A stretch of 64,000 nucleotides of DNA from an uncultured Sphingomonas sp. (GCF_913062585.1 NZ_CAJXWX010000001.1:124001-188000); one strand, 5' to 3'; shown: positions 52,564-62,689, numbered from the stretch's first letter. A program made the numbers and translations. Notes: generated by a model not told the origin, from the sequence alone.

Positions 52564-54312
52564 TCAATCCGCAACCATCCGTGCACGAAACAATCCGCGC
52601 AGCGCATTGCCAAGCAAGAATCCGTCGTGGAGGTCGGCGCGGGTCAGTACCGCCTCGACCGCCTGGCCGCTCTCGATCAGATGGCCGCGCAGCACGCCGG
52701 GGAGCAGGCCCTGTGCCAATGGCGGGGTCAGCAGCACGCCGTCGCGCTCGACGAACAGCGAGGTATAGCTGCCCTCGGTCAGCTTGCCGTCCGGGCCCTC
52801 GAACACCACCTCGGCCGTGCCCGCCTCCGCGCGCGCCGCATCGTAGAAGCCGCGCGCGCTGGTCTTGTGGCGCAGGCGTAGATCGTCGGGGAAGACGGGC
52901 AAGGGCACGACGCGCACCGGCACGACATCGTCAAAGGGCTCCGGCCTCGGCCCCACCTCGACCACCACCGCGCCGCTGCGTGCGAGCAGCAACCGGACGC
53001 GGCGGGCATCGCGCAGGCGGAAGGTCGCCGCCTGTAACTCGTTGCGTGCATGATGGCGGTCGAAGTGGAAGCCCAGCGCCGTCGCACTTGCCTTCATCCG
53101 CGCGAGATGCGCCTCCAGATGCTGGATGCCCTCCAGCGGATCGAAGGCCATGGTCTCGATCAGGTCGAAGGCGGGCCGTCCGCCGTCCAGGAATGCGCCC
53201 TTGGCCAGGCACTCGTCCCACTCGTCCTCTGCGACCGAGTCGGCGACCACGCCCGACCCCAGGCCCAGCGCCGCCCGAGCGCTGCCGACCGGCCAGGTCA
53301 GCGTACGGATCGCGACGTTGAACATCGCATCGCCATCGGCGTCCAACCGTCCGATCGCCCCGGTATAGAGGCCGCGCGGCGAATCCTCGATCTCGGCGAT
53401 CGCCTGCATCGCGCGGATCTTGGGCGCGCCGGTGATCGAGCCGCAGGGAAAGAGCGCGGCCAGCACATCCACCGCGTCGCGCCCCTCGGCCAGATCGGCG
53501 GTGACGGTCGACACCATCTGATGCACGGTCGGATAGGGCTCGACCGCGAAGAGTTCGGGAACCGCGACGCTGCCCGCCCGTGCGACGCGCGACAGGTCGT
53601 TGCGCATCAGGTCCACGATCATCAGATTCTCGGCGCGCTGCTTCGGGTCGTCGCGCAAAGCCTGCGCCGCACGGGCGTCGGCGGCGAGGTCGCTCTCACG
53701 CCGCGCGGTGCCCTTCATCGGTTTCGCGGTCAGGCGGCCGCCCTCCAGCGCGAAGAACAGCTCGGGCGACAGCGACAGGATCACCGTCTCGCCCGTCGCG
53801 ACGACTGCGCCCCAGCCCGCCTTGGACCGCGCCCGCAGACCCGCATAGAGCGCCAGCGGATCGCCCGCGACCGGCACCGCCGCGCGGAACGTCTGGTTGA
53901 CCTGATACAGGTCGCCCGCCGCGATCAGCGCCTGGACGGCGGCGAATTGCGCGGCATGGCGCTCGGGGTCGACCTCGGGCACCAGATCGCCGACCCAACC
54001 GCCCGCCGGATCGGGCAGCAGCGTCCCGGGGTCGACGATGGCATAGTCCGCGAACAAACCGAACCACAGCAGCGGACCATCGACGGCACGCGCGGGCACG
54101 CCGGGTTGGAACGCCGCCCCGGCTTCATAGGCAAGATAACCGACCGCGTGCAGCCCTTCGCCCCGCGCCCGGCGCAGCCGCTCCAGCGCGGGAGCGACCT
54201 CCTCCAGCCGGTGGGCGACGACGGTGTCGACCGGCCGCGTATAGAGACGCGCCGCCGCCCCCCCGTCACGGGCATCGTCGAGCAGGACGAAAGGAGGGGT
54301 GGAAGGCGACAT
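52564..54312 (-). CDS. pabB: Fused aminodeoxychorismate synthase I / aminodeoxychorismate lyase (PabB-PabC)
   Basis: The 582-residue protein has two domains. Residues about 100-370 are the chorismate-binding PabB domain (YQVNQTFRAAVP, GTARR, RAENLMIVDLMRNDLSRVA, PTVHQMVSTV, CGSITGAPKIRAM). Residues about 395-580 are a class IV aminotransferase-like PabC domain (HKTSARGFYDAAR, EGSYTSLFVERDG, LLPGVLRGHL). Together they make p-aminobenzoate for folate from chorismate, with glutamine amidotransferase elsewhere. The ATG at 54312 gives the family N terminus; the 5' end overlaps no gene on its own strand. Confidence 0.94.
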   Translation of the reverse strand: MSPSTPPFVLLDDARDGGAAARLYTRPVDTVVAHRLEEVAPALERLRRARGEGLHAVGYLAYEAGAAFQPGVPARAVDGPLLWFGLFADYAIVDPGTLLPDPAGGWVGDLVPEVDPERHAAQFAAVQALIAAGDLYQVNQTFRAAVPVAGDPLALYAGLRARSKAGWGAVVATGETVILSLSPELFFALEGGRLTAKPMKGTARRESDLAADARAAQALRDDPKQRAENLMIVDLMRNDLSRVARAGSVAVPELFAVEPYPTVHQMVSTVTADLAEGRDAVDVLAALFPCGSITGAPKIRAMQAIAEIEDSPRGLYTGAIGRLDADGDAMFNVAIRTLTWPVGSARAALGLGSGVVADSVAEDEWDECLAKGAFLDGGRPAFDLIETMAFDPLEGIQHLEAHLARMKASATALGFHFDRHHARNELQAATFRLRDARRVRLLLARSGAVVVEVGPRPEPFDDVVPVRVVPLPVFPDDLRLRHKTSARGFYDAARAEAGTAEVVFEGPDGKLTEGSYTSLFVERDGVLLTPPLAQGLLPGVLRGHLIESGQAVEAVLTRADLHDGFLLGNALRGLFRARMVAD

Positions 54313-54394
54313 GAACCACGACCCATGCACGGCGTGCAGGGGCGGTTGCAAGTATCGATTGGCCGATCCTATCCCAGCCCTTATCTCCGGGCGC

Positions 54395-55069
54395 ATGACC
54401 GAGACCAGCCAGACCCCGCCCTTGCGCGCCGCGATCGTGCCCGTGACCCCGCTCCAGCAGAATTGCTCGATCGTCTGGTGCACCGCGACGATGAAGGCGG
54501 CGGTGGTCGATCCCGGCGGCGACCTGCCGCGTATCCAGGACGCGATCGCCAAGACGGGCGTGACGGTGGAAAAGATCCTGCTGACCCATGGCCATATCGA
54601 CCATGCGGGCGGGGCCAAGGCGCTGTCCGACGCGCTGGGCGTCCCCGTCGAAGGGCCGCAGGAAGAGGATCGCTTCTGGCTGGCGCGGCTGGACGAGGAC
54701 GGGCAGGCTTACGGCATTCCCGCCCAGGTGCTGGAGCCGACCCGCTGGCTGTCGGAGGGCGACACGGTGACGATCGGCGACCTGACGCTCGACGTGTACG
54801 AGACGCCGGGACATACGCGCGGCCATGTGATCTTCCACCATGCGCCGTCGCATTTCGCGCTGGTCGGCGATGTGCTGTTCCAGGGGTCGGTCGGGCGGTC
54901 GGACCTGCCCGGCGGGGATCACGATACGCTGATCCGCTCGATCGTCGAGAAGCTCTGGCCGCTGGGCAACGACACCGCCTTCATCCCCGGCCACGGCCAG
55001 CCCAGCACCTTCGGCCATGAGCGGCAGAGCAATGCGTTCGTCGCGGACCGGGTCTTGGGTCTGGGGTGA
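54395..55069 (+). CDS. MBL-fold metallohydrolase (glyoxalase II-like)
   Basis: The 224-residue protein has the metallo-beta-lactamase motif LLTHGHIDHAGGAKAL, ETPGHTRGHVIFHH, LVGDVLFQGSVGRSDLPGGD and FIPGHGQPSTFGHER. These match YcbL-like small hydrolases related to hydroxyacylglutathione hydrolase. The substrate may be a glutathione thioester. The ATG at 54395 was chosen for family length; reading frame extends upstream over pabB sequence. Confidence 0.92.
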   Translation: MTETSQTPPLRAAIVPVTPLQQNCSIVWCTATMKAAVVDPGGDLPRIQDAIAKTGVTVEKILLTHGHIDHAGGAKALSDALGVPVEGPQEEDRFWLARLDEDGQAYGIPAQVLEPTRWLSEGDTVTIGDLTLDVYETPGHTRGHVIFHHAPSHFALVGDVLFQGSVGRSDLPGGDHDTLIRSIVEKLWPLGNDTAFIPGHGQPSTFGHERQSNAFVADRVLGLG

Positions 55070-55091
55070 GGTCGGGGCGTCGCCCCCTTGT

Positions 55092-55208
55092 CATTCCTCC
55101 CCTGGAAGGGGAGGTGTCAGTCCATCAGACTGACGGAGGGGTGTCCACGCCAGCGGTGACCCCCCTCCACCAGCTTCGCTGGTCCCCCTCCCCTTGCAGG
55201 GGAGGATT
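55092..55208. repeat. Family A palindromic repeat (copy A8)
   Basis: CATTCCTCCCCTGGAAGGGG and CCCCTTGCAGGGGAGGATTT bound it, with inner CAGTCCATCAGACTG and ACCAGCTTCGCTGGT hairpins. It lies between convergent genes. Confidence 0.88.
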
Positions 55209-55246
55209 TGCGGCGGCTCGCTCTGACTATCGAACGGTCTTGGCGA

Positions 55247-56887
55247 CTATCGCCGCGCGGACGCCGACTCGCCCCGAATCGCCTTGAACTCCGAGCCCGA
55301 ACGCCATTCCGGCCAGTCCCGCCCATCGGCCAGGTCGCGCCCGATTTGGTAGAACAGATCGACATCCGCTGCCGCCCCGCGCAAATCCCAGTTCGCATCC
55401 CAGGCGTCGCAGGTCTGGTGATAGCAGCGCATATAATCGTCGAGCCATTTCTGCCCCGCCGGACGGCCGCCGTCGACCAGATCGGGCGCACCGCTGATCG
55501 CCATCAGCAGCAATGTCGGCACACCGCGTCGCGCCACCGAGAAATGGTCGGCGCGGTAGAACAGCCCGCGTTCCGGCAGAGCCTCGGGCGTCACCGTGCG
55601 CCCTTGGGCGGCAGCGGCGGCCTTCAACCGGTCCTCCAGATCGTTCTGCCCATCCCCGACCAGCATCACGTCCCGCGACGGTCCCGCCGTCTGGAGGATG
55701 TCGAGCGTCAGGTTCGCGACCGTCTTCGCCAGCGGATAGACCGGCTTGACCGCATAGGTCTCCGACCCGAGCAGCCCGCGCTCCTCGCCGGTCCACAGTG
55801 CGAAGACCAGGCTGCGGTCGGTCGGCGGCGCGGCCTTGAACGCACGTGCCAGCTCCAGCACGCCCGCCACGCCCAGCGCATCGTCGTTCGCGCCGGGGCG
55901 GATCACCCGACCCTGCGCATCCGCCTTGCCCTTGCCGTAGGCATCCCAATGCGCGCCGAACATCACGACCTCGTCGGGGTGCGTCTTGCCGGGCAGTTTC
56001 GCCAGCACGTTGCGGCTCTCGGCGCGCACCGTCGTCACGGGCAGGTCGGCGGAAAAGGCCTGTCCCTTGAGCGCCACCGGACGGAAATCGGCACGCCGCG
56101 CGGCCTTGCGCTGCTGGGCCAGGTCCAGCCCGGCGGCGGCGAAGAGCTTCGTCGCCGACTCGCCCGACAGCCAGCCCTGAAGCAGGATGCGCGAGGTCGG
56201 GTCGGCGCGCACGATATCGTAATTCTCGCCCGCCGGGGCCGTGACCGTCGCCCAGCCATAGCCCGCACCCGGCGTATCATGGACGATCAGCGCGCCGATC
56301 GCGCCCTGCCGCGCGGCTTCCTCGTACTTGTAGGTCCAGCGGCCATAATAGGTCATGCGCCGGTCGCCGAACTTGCCCTTGGCATCGTCGTCCGCCACCG
56401 CCTCGAAATCGGGATCGTTGACCAGGAAGACGGCGATCTTGCCCTTCAGGTCGACGCCCTTGAAATCGTCCCAGCCCCGCTCGGGCGCATGGACGCCGTA
56501 ACCGACAAAGACCATGGGTGCGTCCTTGATCGCCACCCGGTCGACCGGCCGCACGGTCGAGACATAGACGCCCTGCCCCTGGACCAGCGGCATCGCGCCC
56601 GCCTGCATCGTCCCCTGCCCGATCTGGGTCCGGATCAGCGGCACGGCTTGCGTCCACTGGCCGTCGGGCCCGCCGGGTTGCAGGCCCATCGCCTTGAGCT
56701 GCGCGACCAGCCAGTCGATCGTCTTCGCCTCGCCGGGCGTACCAGGCGCGCGGCCTTCGAACGAGTCGGAGGCCAGCGTCTTCACATCCGCCGACAGTCG
56801 CTCAGGCGAGATGGGGGGCGAAATGAGATCGGGCGCGGCGGCGGTCAGCAGGGCGGCCGCCAGGGCAAGCAGGGGCAGGCGAATCAT
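55247..56887 (-). CDS. M28-family zinc metallopeptidase, exported
   Basis: The 546-residue protein has a signal peptide (MIRLPLLALAAALLTAAA). An inserted PA-like domain occupies about 110-250 (MVFVGYGVHAPERGWDDFKG, GAIGALIVHD). The M28 catalytic domain has FGAHWDAYG, GANDDALGVAGVLELARAF, WTGEERGLLGS and CYHQTCDAWD, supplying the two-zinc ligands and catalytic Glu. It should act in the periplasm as an aminopeptidase. Its ATG shares a base with the stop of the MAPEG gene. Confidence 0.93.
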   Translation of the reverse strand: MIRLPLLALAAALLTAAAPDLISPPISPERLSADVKTLASDSFEGRAPGTPGEAKTIDWLVAQLKAMGLQPGGPDGQWTQAVPLIRTQIGQGTMQAGAMPLVQGQGVYVSTVRPVDRVAIKDAPMVFVGYGVHAPERGWDDFKGVDLKGKIAVFLVNDPDFEAVADDDAKGKFGDRRMTYYGRWTYKYEEAARQGAIGALIVHDTPGAGYGWATVTAPAGENYDIVRADPTSRILLQGWLSGESATKLFAAAGLDLAQQRKAARRADFRPVALKGQAFSADLPVTTVRAESRNVLAKLPGKTHPDEVVMFGAHWDAYGKGKADAQGRVIRPGANDDALGVAGVLELARAFKAAPPTDRSLVFALWTGEERGLLGSETYAVKPVYPLAKTVANLTLDILQTAGPSRDVMLVGDGQNDLEDRLKAAAAAQGRTVTPEALPERGLFYRADHFSVARRGVPTLLLMAISGAPDLVDGGRPAGQKWLDDYMRCYHQTCDAWDANWDLRGAAADVDLFYQIGRDLADGRDWPEWRSGSEFKAIRGESASARR

Positions 56888-57321
56888 CAGCGGTCGATCC
56901 TTAAAATGGTGGTGGTCGCCACGGGTACGACCGGATGGGTATAGACGATGCCGATCGCCCAGCCTGCCAACAAGGCCGATATGGCCCAGGTTCCGATCGC
57001 ACCGCCCGCACGGCCGATATTGGGCGCGGGCCGCATCATGCCCCAGCCATGGCCGATCCGCGCCAGGATGAAGGCGCCGCCCAGCACCCACAGCCAGAAG
57101 GACGATCCCCCCGCCAGTTCGATCAACCCCATCAGGATCAGGACGAACGGCGCATATTCGACGAAATTGGCCTGGGCGCGCATACCCGCCCCGAGTCGCG
57201 AATCGCCCCCGTCACCGATCAGGATCTTGCCGCGCACCCGCCCGACCACGATTCGCAGCGCGAGCCACAGATTGACGAGCGCGGCCGCCGCCGCGATGCT
57301 GAGCGTGACAGGCAAGACCAT
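56887..57321 (-). CDS. MAPEG family membrane protein
   Basis: The 144-residue protein has four membrane helices and the MAPEG motifs of the bacterial glutathione-S-transferase-like group: RAQANFVEYAPFVLILMGLIE, ARIGHGWGM. Members bind glutathione or eicosanoid-like substrates; the bacterial role is unclear. ATG 57321 is the plausible start. It is translationally linked to the peptidase gene by TGATG. Confidence 0.88.
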   Translation of the reverse strand: MVLPVTLSIAAAAALVNLWLALRIVVGRVRGKILIGDGGDSRLGAGMRAQANFVEYAPFVLILMGLIELAGGSSFWLWVLGGAFILARIGHGWGMMRPAPNIGRAGGAIGTWAISALLAGWAIGIVYTHPVVPVATTTILRIDR

Positions 57322-57380
57322 AAGCGGACATTTTCTCCGGAAATTGCGCGATGGTCGGAAGTGCCATTCCGCGGCCACGC

Positions 57381-57408
57381 TTGCAACATCGGCAAAACTC
57401 GCTATAGG
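57381..57408 (+). promoter_or_regulatory. Candidate rpmF promoter
   Basis: TTGCAA (57381-57386), 16 bases and TATAGG (57403-57408) resemble the coxB promoter in spacing and -10 form. The start would give a leader of about 110 nt before rpmF. Confidence 0.55.
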
Positions 57409-57527
57409 CGCGGGGCTTCGCGATGCGTCCGGCTGGGTGCTCACGCGGCCGGGTCCTTCGATCCGGGCGCGCAATGGGTGCTGACCGTGGCGTATTCCAC
57501 CCATTGTTCGATTGATAAGGTGCCGCA

Positions 57528-57707
57528 ATGGCCGTCCCCAAGAGAAAGACTTCGCCCTCCAAGCGCGGCATGCGCCGTGGCCACGACTCGCTGACCGTCG
57601 CGGCATTCCAGGAATGCCCGAACTGCGGCGAGCTGAAGCGTCCGCACAATCTGTGCACCGCCTGCGGCCATTATAACGGCCGTGAGGTCGTGTCGGTCGA
57701 GGGCTGA
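57528..57707 (+). CDS. rpmF: 50S ribosomal protein L32
   Basis: The 59-residue protein begins [20 protein letters not shown] and has the zinc-binding pairs CPNC and CTAC ([20 protein letters not shown]). It is a structural protein of the large ribosomal subunit. It leads the conserved rpmF-plsX-fabH cluster and is 37 bases from plsX. Confidence 0.97.
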   Translation: MAVPKRKTSPSKRGMRRGHDSLTVAAFQECPNCGELKRPHNLCTACGHYNGREVVSVEG

Positions 57708-57744
57708 TCCCTCTACCCGTACTGATTGACCGTTAGAGGAACGC

Positions 57745-58773
57745 ATGGCCGATAACGCCTGGATCGCCGTCGATGCGATGGGCGGCGACGACGGGCTGGC
57801 CGTGATGCTGGCCGGTGTCGCCAGGGCGCGACGCCGCTTTGAGGGCATGCGCTTTTTCCTGGTCGGGGACGAGGCGCAGATCGCGGAGGGGCTGAAAGCC
57901 CATCCCAACCTGTCCGCCGCGTCCGAAATCGTCCACGCGCCCGAGATCGTCGGTTCGAGCGAAAAGCCGAGCCAGGCGATCCGGCGCGCGCGCGTCACCT
58001 CGATGGGCATCGCCATCGACCTGGTGAAGCAGAAGCGCGCCGCCGCCATGGTGTCGTCGGGCAATACCGGCGCGCTGATGGCGATGGCCAAGCTGTCGCT
58101 TCGCACCCTGCCCGGCATCGACCGGCCCGCGCTGGCCGCCCCGCTGCCGACGCTGGGCGACAATGACGTCGTCATGCTCGACCTGGGCGCCAATACCGAG
58201 TGCGATGCGCGCAACCTCGTCCAGTTCGCGGTGATGGGCGCGGCCTATGCCCGCATCCTGCTCGAACTCGATAATCCGCGTGTCGCGCTGCTCAATATCG
58301 GGTCCGAGGATCAGAAGGGCACCGACGAGATTCGCGACGCGGCCGCCGTGCTGCGCGGACAAAATCACCTGCCGCTGAACTTCACCGGCTTTATCGAGGG
58401 CAACCAGATCGCCCGTGGTGATGTCGATGTGATCGTGTGCGACGGCTTTGCCGGCAATATCGCGCTGAAGACCGCCGAGGGCACCGCTCGCTTTGTCGGC
58501 GACCTGCTGAAGCGCGCCTTCCGCTCCTCGACCCGGTCGAAGATCGGCTTCCTGATCTCGCGCCCCGCCACCCAGCTGCTGCGCGACCATCTCGATCCCA
58601 ACAACCATAACGGCGCGGTCTTTCTGGGCCTGAACGGCGTGGTGGTGAAGAGCCATGGCAGCGCCAACGAGCTGGGGGTCGCCACCGCGATCGGCAACGC
58701 CGCCAAGATGGTGCGCGCCGACCTGACCCGGCGTATCGCCGAGGACCTCCTGAACTTCGAGGATGCCGCATGA
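57745..58773 (+). CDS. plsX: Phosphate acyltransferase PlsX
   Basis: The 342-residue protein matches Pls[51 protein letters not shown] and [15 protein letters not shown]. It makes acyl-phosphate from acyl-ACP for phosphatidic acid synthesis. An AGAGGA site precedes the ATG. It overlaps fabH by four bases. Confidence 0.97.
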   Translation: MADNAWIAVDAMGGDDGLAVMLAGVARARRRFEGMRFFLVGDEAQIAEGLKAHPNLSAASEIVHAPEIVGSSEKPSQAIRRARVTSMGIAIDLVKQKRAAAMVSSGNTGALMAMAKLSLRTLPGIDRPALAAPLPTLGDNDVVMLDLGANTECDARNLVQFAVMGAAYARILLELDNPRVALLNIGSEDQKGTDEIRDAAAVLRGQNHLPLNFTGFIEGNQIARGDVDVIVCDGFAGNIALKTAEGTARFVGDLLKRAFRSSTRSKIGFLISRPATQLLRDHLDPNNHNGAVFLGLNGVVVKSHGSANELGVATAIGNAAKMVRADLTRRIAEDLLNFEDAA

Positions 58774-59738
58774 TTCGTTCGATCGTCACGGGTACGGGCT
58801 CGGCGCTTCCAACCCGGCGGGTGTCGAACGAGGAACTGGCGCAAGAGGTGGACACGTCCGACGAATGGATCGTCGAGCGCACCGGCATCCGCTTCCGCCA
58901 TATCGCTGGCCCTGAAGAAACCACCGCGACGCTGGCCGCCGACGCCGCCAAGGCCGCGATCGCCGCCGCCGGGCTGTCGGCGCAGGATATCGACCTGATC
59001 GTGCTGGCGACCGCCACGCCCGACCAGACCTTCCCGGCGACCGCGACCAAGGTGCAGGCGATGCTGGGCATCGACGACTGCGTCGCGTTCGACGTCGCCG
59101 CCGTCTGTTCGGGCTTCCTCTATGCCGTGCAGGTCGCCGATGCGATGCTGCGCTCGGGCGTGCAGCGCCGGGCGCTGGTGATCGGCGCCGAGACGTTCAG
59201 CCGCATCCTCGACTGGGAGGATCGCACCACCTGCGTCCTGTTCGGCGACGGCGCGGGCGCGATGGTGCTGGAGGCGCGCGAGAGCGACGATGCGGCCGGT
59301 CGCGGCATCCTGGCGACGAAGCTGCACGCCGATGGCCGCCACAACGGCCTGCTCTATGTCGATGGCGGCCCTTCGACCACCGGTACCGTCGGCAAGCTGC
59401 GCATGAAGGGGCGCGAAGTGTTCCGCCATGCCGTCGTCAACCTGGCGCAGGTGATGGAGGAGTCGCTGGGCCTGGCGGGCCTGAGCGCGCAGGATGTCGA
59501 CTGGGTCGTGCCGCATCAGGCCAATGCCCGCATCCTGGATGCGACCGCACGCAAACTGAACCTGGCGCCGGAGAAGGTCGTCGTGACGGTCGACCGCCAC
59601 GCCAACACTTCCGCCGCTTCGGTTCCTTTGGCGCTGGACACGGCAGTGCGCGACGGGCGCATCCGGGAAAACCAGGTCATCGTTCTGGAAGCGATGGGCG
59701 GCGGCTTCACCTGGGGCGCTGCGGTCATCCGTTTTTGA
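58770..59738 (+). CDS. fabH: 3-oxoacyl-[ACP] synthase III
   Basis: The 322-residue thiolase-fold enzyme has the active-site Cys in [11 protein letters not shown] (Cys113), the His in [10 protein letters not shown] and the Asn in [10 protein letters not shown]. It starts fatty-acid synthesis by condensing acetyl-CoA with malonyl-ACP. It overlaps plsX as ATGA, the usual arrangement. Confidence 0.97.
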   Translation: MIRSIVTGTGSALPTRRVSNEELAQEVDTSDEWIVERTGIRFRHIAGPEETTATLAADAAKAAIAAAGLSAQDIDLIVLATATPDQTFPATATKVQAMLGIDDCVAFDVAAVCSGFLYAVQVADAMLRSGVQRRALVIGAETFSRILDWEDRTTCVLFGDGAGAMVLEARESDDAAGRGILATKLHADGRHNGLLYVDGGPSTTGTVGKLRMKGREVFRHAVVNLAQVMEESLGLAGLSAQDVDWVVPHQANARILDATARKLNLAPEKVVVTVDRHANTSAASVPLALDTAVRDGRIRENQVIVLEAMGGGFTWGAAVIRF

Positions 59739-59828
59739 AACAATCGATTGAGTTTAACCGAGATAAATCCCTTCCGGTCCCAATCGGCGATGTGTTAATC
59801 GCCACTCTGTACACCATTGGGGGATGGA

Positions 59829-60128
59829 ATGACCAAAGCCGGAACGTTGACGCGCGCTGACCTTGCCGAATCTCTGCATCAGGAAGTGGGCCTTTCCCGG
59901 TCCGATTCCGCCGAAATCGTCGAACAGATCCTCGTCGAAATGTGCGAAGCGCTGGCGCTTGGCGAAAACGTCAAGATTTCCGGCTTCGGAACCTTCGTGC
60001 TGCGCGACAAGGGCGAGCGGATCGGCCGCAATCCCAAGACCGGGATCGAGGTGCCGATCGCACCGCGCCGCGTCCTGACCTTCCGCGCCAGCCAGATGAT
60101 GCGCGATCGTATTGTCGCAGCGGGATAG
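59829..60128 (+). CDS. ihfA: Integration host factor subunit alpha
   Basis: The 99-residue HU/IHF-family protein has [40 protein letters not shown] and the beta-arm [19 protein letters not shown] with its intercalating Pro. With the beta subunit it bends DNA. The start at 59829 follows GGGGGATGGA. The 90-bp leader contains a small GGCGAT/ATCGCC hairpin at about 59786-59805. It overlaps the MerR-family gene. Confidence 0.96.
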   Translation: MTKAGTLTRADLAESLHQEVGLSRSDSAEIVEQILVEMCEALALGENVKISGFGTFVLRDKGERIGRNPKTGIEVPIAPRRVLTFRASQMMRDRIVAAG

Positions 60129-60477
60129 ACCTTCTCGTCCATCAGACGGCGGCAAGGCCGATGGTGCGCTACGCACCATCGGCGAGGTTTCGCACGAGAC
60201 CGGGGTGGCGCAGCATGTGCTGCGATACTGGGAAGGCCGCTTTCCCCAGCTGAAGCCGGTCACGCGTGCGGGCAATCGCCGCTATTACCGCCCGGAGGAC
60301 CTGGCGCTGATCCGGCGGATCGACCAGCTGCTCAACCGGCAGGGTTACACCGTGCGCGGCGTCCAGCAGCTTCTGGAGAGCGAGTCGCGGGGAAAGAACG
60401 ACCCGGCTGCGATGCTGCGCGCCATTCGCGATTCGCTGGCCGAGGGGCTGGCCTGGGACGACCGGGCCGAGCGTTAG
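60112..60477 (+). CDS. MerR-family transcriptional regulator
   Basis: The protein has an N-terminal Mer[45 protein letters not shown], then [21 protein letters not shown] short C-terminal helix follows (about 121 residues from the TTG at 60112). No ATG or GTG is available before the HTH, so TTG 60112, within the end of ihfA, is the best start; a later GTG would cut into the HTH. This regulator commonly follows ihfA in alphaproteobacteria. No effector domain is present. Confidence 0.88.
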   Translation: MSQRDRPSRPSDGGKADGALRTIGEVSHETGVAQHVLRYWEGRFPQLKPVTRAGNRRYYRPEDLALIRRIDQLLNRQGYTVRGVQQLLESESRGKNDPAAMLRAIRDSLAEGLAWDDRAER

Positions 60478-60486
60478 GCGTCGGGG

Positions 60487-60578
60487 CGTGGCCTTCGACT
60501 TCGCTCAGGCTGAACGGCATTTAGGGATAGGATCTTTTCCCATCACCCGCTCAGGCTGAGCGAAGTCGAAGCCCACGC
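60487..60578. repeat. Family B palindromic repeat (copy B5)
   Basis: TGGCCTTCGACTTCGCTCAG and the inverse CTGAGCGAAGTCGAAGCCCA flank about 45 bases. It lies between the convergent ends of the MerR-family gene and a hypothetical gene. Confidence 0.88.
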
Positions 60579-60590
60579 CCCGAACCCCGA

Positions 60591-61103
60591 TCAGGCAGGC
60601 TGAACCACCTCACCCAGCAGCAGATCGCGACACGCCCGGTTATAGGCGTGCGCCCGCCACCAGAACCATCCGCCATTGCCGACACCCCAGGCCGCCACAC
60701 CCAGCGCCGCCCAGGGCACCGCGCGCGCGGCACGGCCACCCCGCGCCGCGATTCGGCCGGCGGCGAGACCACCCTTGCCGATGCGCCGCGCGGTCTTGGC
60801 GAGCTTCCCCGCCGCCCGCGCCTGCGACAACAGGCCAGCGCCGCCGCGCAGGTCGCCCAGGATCGCCGCCGGACCGACAAAGCCCTTCAGCTTGGCCGCA
60901 ATCTCCTGCGCCTCGATCGCCATGCCGGGCTCCAGCTGGCGGCGCTGCGCGCCGGTCAGGCCATAGGCGTCGGCGATCGCGTCGATCGTCTCGGCCAGGC
61001 TCTCGGTGCCGATGGTCAGCGCCTTGGCCCCCGCTTTCAGCGCGCGGCGGCGGATCAGCTTTTCATTGGCCTCGAAGGTGGCGTCGATCGTCGCGCGGTC
61101 CAT
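60591..61103 (-). CDS. Hypothetical protein, about 170 aa, C-terminal membrane helix
   Basis: ATG 61103 follows an AGGGA site by seven bases; ATG 61124 would add seven residues. The protein has a charged helical N-terminal half (ATFEANEKLIRRRALKAGAK, GLTGAQRRQLEPGMAIEAQE), an Ala/Arg-rich stretch and a hydrophobic segment WAALGVAAWGVGNGGWFWWR near the C terminus. I do not recognise a family. It is upstream of nothing obvious; prfC is co-directional, 60 bases away on the 5' side. Confidence 0.7.
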   Translation of the reverse strand: MDRATIDATFEANEKLIRRRALKAGAKALTIGTESLAETIDAIADAYGLTGAQRRQLEPGMAIEAQEIAAKLKGFVGPAAILGDLRGGAGLLSQARAAGKLAKTARRIGKGGLAAGRIAARGGRAARAVPWAALGVAAWGVGNGGWFWWRAHAYNRACRDLLLGEVVQPA

Positions 61104-61162
61104 GGGGTGTCCCTGTTCGTTCATCGCCCCATGAAGCCGCGAAACGGCCCTGGGGTTCCGTG

Positions 61163-62689
61163 TCAGCGCTCGCGCGTGGCGAGGAAACGGACCTTGGGAT
61201 AGCGATCGGCGACATAGCCGACTTCCCACGCGCTCTTGGCGAGGAAGACGGGGTTGTCGTCCCGGTCCTTGGCCATGGCCGCGCGGTTCAGGTCCATGAA
61301 CGCCTTAAGGTCGGCGGGGTCCTCGGCGGTGATCCAGCGCGCGGTGTCGAACGGCGCGGGCTCCAGCCCGGCCGCGACCTTATATTCCGCATCCAGCCGC
61401 GACAGCAGTACGTCGAGCTGGAGCTGCCCGACGACGCCGATGATCCAGTTCGACCCGATCTCGGGATAGAAGACCTGGGTCACGCCCTCCTCGGCCATAT
61501 CGTCCAGGGCCTTGCGCAGCTGCTTGGTCTTGGTCGGATCCTTCAGGGCGACGCGGCGCAGGATTTCGGGGGCGAAATTGGGCAGGCCGGTGAAGCGCAC
61601 GTCCGCCCGCTCCGACAGCGTGTCGCCCACACGGAGCGTGCCGTGATTGGGGATGCCGATGATGTCCCCCGGAAACGCCTCGTCCGCGACTTCGCGATTC
61701 TGCGCGAAGAACAGGATCGGCGAATGGACCGCGATCGGCTTGCCATGGCCTGTTGGGGTCAGCTTCATGCCGCGCTTGAAGGTGCCCGAGCACAGCCGCA
61801 TGAACGCGATGCGGTCGCGATGCTGCGGGTCCATATTCGCCTGCACCTTGAACACGAAGCCGGTGACTTCCTTATTCTCCGGCGACACCGGCGCAGGCTC
61901 GGCCGGCTGCGGGCGGGGCGGCGGCGCATGGCGGCTGAGCGCGTCGATCAGCTCGGCGACGCCGAAGTCCTTCAGCGCGGAGCCGAAATAGACCGGTGTC
62001 AGGTCGCCGTTGCGATACGCCTCGCCATCGAACGCGGCATAGCCCGCCTGCGCCAGCTCGACCTCCTCGGCGATCTCGGCGGGCAGGGTCGGCGCCTCGT
62101 CCACCTTGCCCAGGAATGCGCGGCTGTCGCCCTCGGGACGGCTGACCTTGCCGGTGGTCAGGTCGAGAATGCCCTCGAACAGCCCGCCCATGCCGACCGG
62201 CCAGCTCATCGGCGCGACGTCGAGCGCCAGGATGTCGGCGATCTCGTCGAGCAGCTCGAAGGGCGGACGGCCCTCGCGATCCACCTTGTTGACGAAGGTG
62301 ATGATCGGCACCGAGCGCAGACGGCACACCTCGAAGAGTTTGCGCGTCTGCGCCTCGATACCGCGCGCCGCGTCGATGACCATCACGGCCGAGTCGACCG
62401 CGGTCAGGGTGCGATACGTGTCCTCCGAGAAATCCTCGTGGCCCGGCGTGTCGAGCAGGTTGAAGGTCACGCCGTCCTTCTCGAACGTCATGACCGACGA
62501 CGTGACCGAGATGCCGCGCTGCTGCTCGATCTTCATCCAGTCCGAGCGCGCGCGCCGGTTCTGGCCCCGCGCCTTGACCTCGCCCGCCAAGTGGATCGCG
62601 CCGCCGAAATAAAGCAGCTTTTCGGTCAGTGTCGTCTTGCCGGCGTCAGGGTGCGAGATGATCGCGAAGGTACGGCGGGGGGAAGTCAT
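61163..62689 (-). CDS. prfC: Peptide chain release factor 3
   Basis: The 508-residue GTPase has G1 ISHPDAGKTTLTEKLL, RGISVTSSVMTF (switch I), DTPGHEDFSEDTYRTL (G3) and TFVNKVDREGR (G4). The RF3-specific C-terminal domains follow, with GTLRVGDTLSE and GVVGQLQLDVL. It recycles RF1 and RF2 from the ribosome. Length and order are typical. Confidence 0.97.
   Translation of the reverse strand: MTSPRRTFAIISHPDAGKTTLTEKLLYFGGAIHLAGEVKARGQNRRARSDWMKIEQQRGISVTSSVMTFEKDGVTFNLLDTPGHEDFSEDTYRTLTAVDSAVMVIDAARGIEAQTRKLFEVCRLRSVPIITFVNKVDREGRPPFELLDEIADILALDVAPMSWPVGMGGLFEGILDLTTGKVSRPEGDSRAFLGKVDEAPTLPAEIAEEVELAQAGYAAFDGEAYRNGDLTPVYFGSALKDFGVAELIDALSRHAPPPRPQPAEPAPVSPENKEVTGFVFKVQANMDPQHRDRIAFMRLCSGTFKRGMKLTPTGHGKPIAVHSPILFFAQNREVADEAFPGDIIGIPNHGTLRVGDTLSERADVRFTGLPNFAPEILRRVALKDPTKTKQLRKALDDMAEEGVTQVFYPEIGSNWIIGVVGQLQLDVLLSRLDAEYKVAAGLEPAPFDTARWITAEDPADLKAFMDLNRAAMAKDRDDNPVFLAKSAWEVGYVADRYPKVRFLATRER

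Noticed and set aside
59786..59805. Terminator between fabH and ihfA
   Set aside because: The GGCGAT/ATCGCC hairpin is only six base pairs and lacks a U-run.
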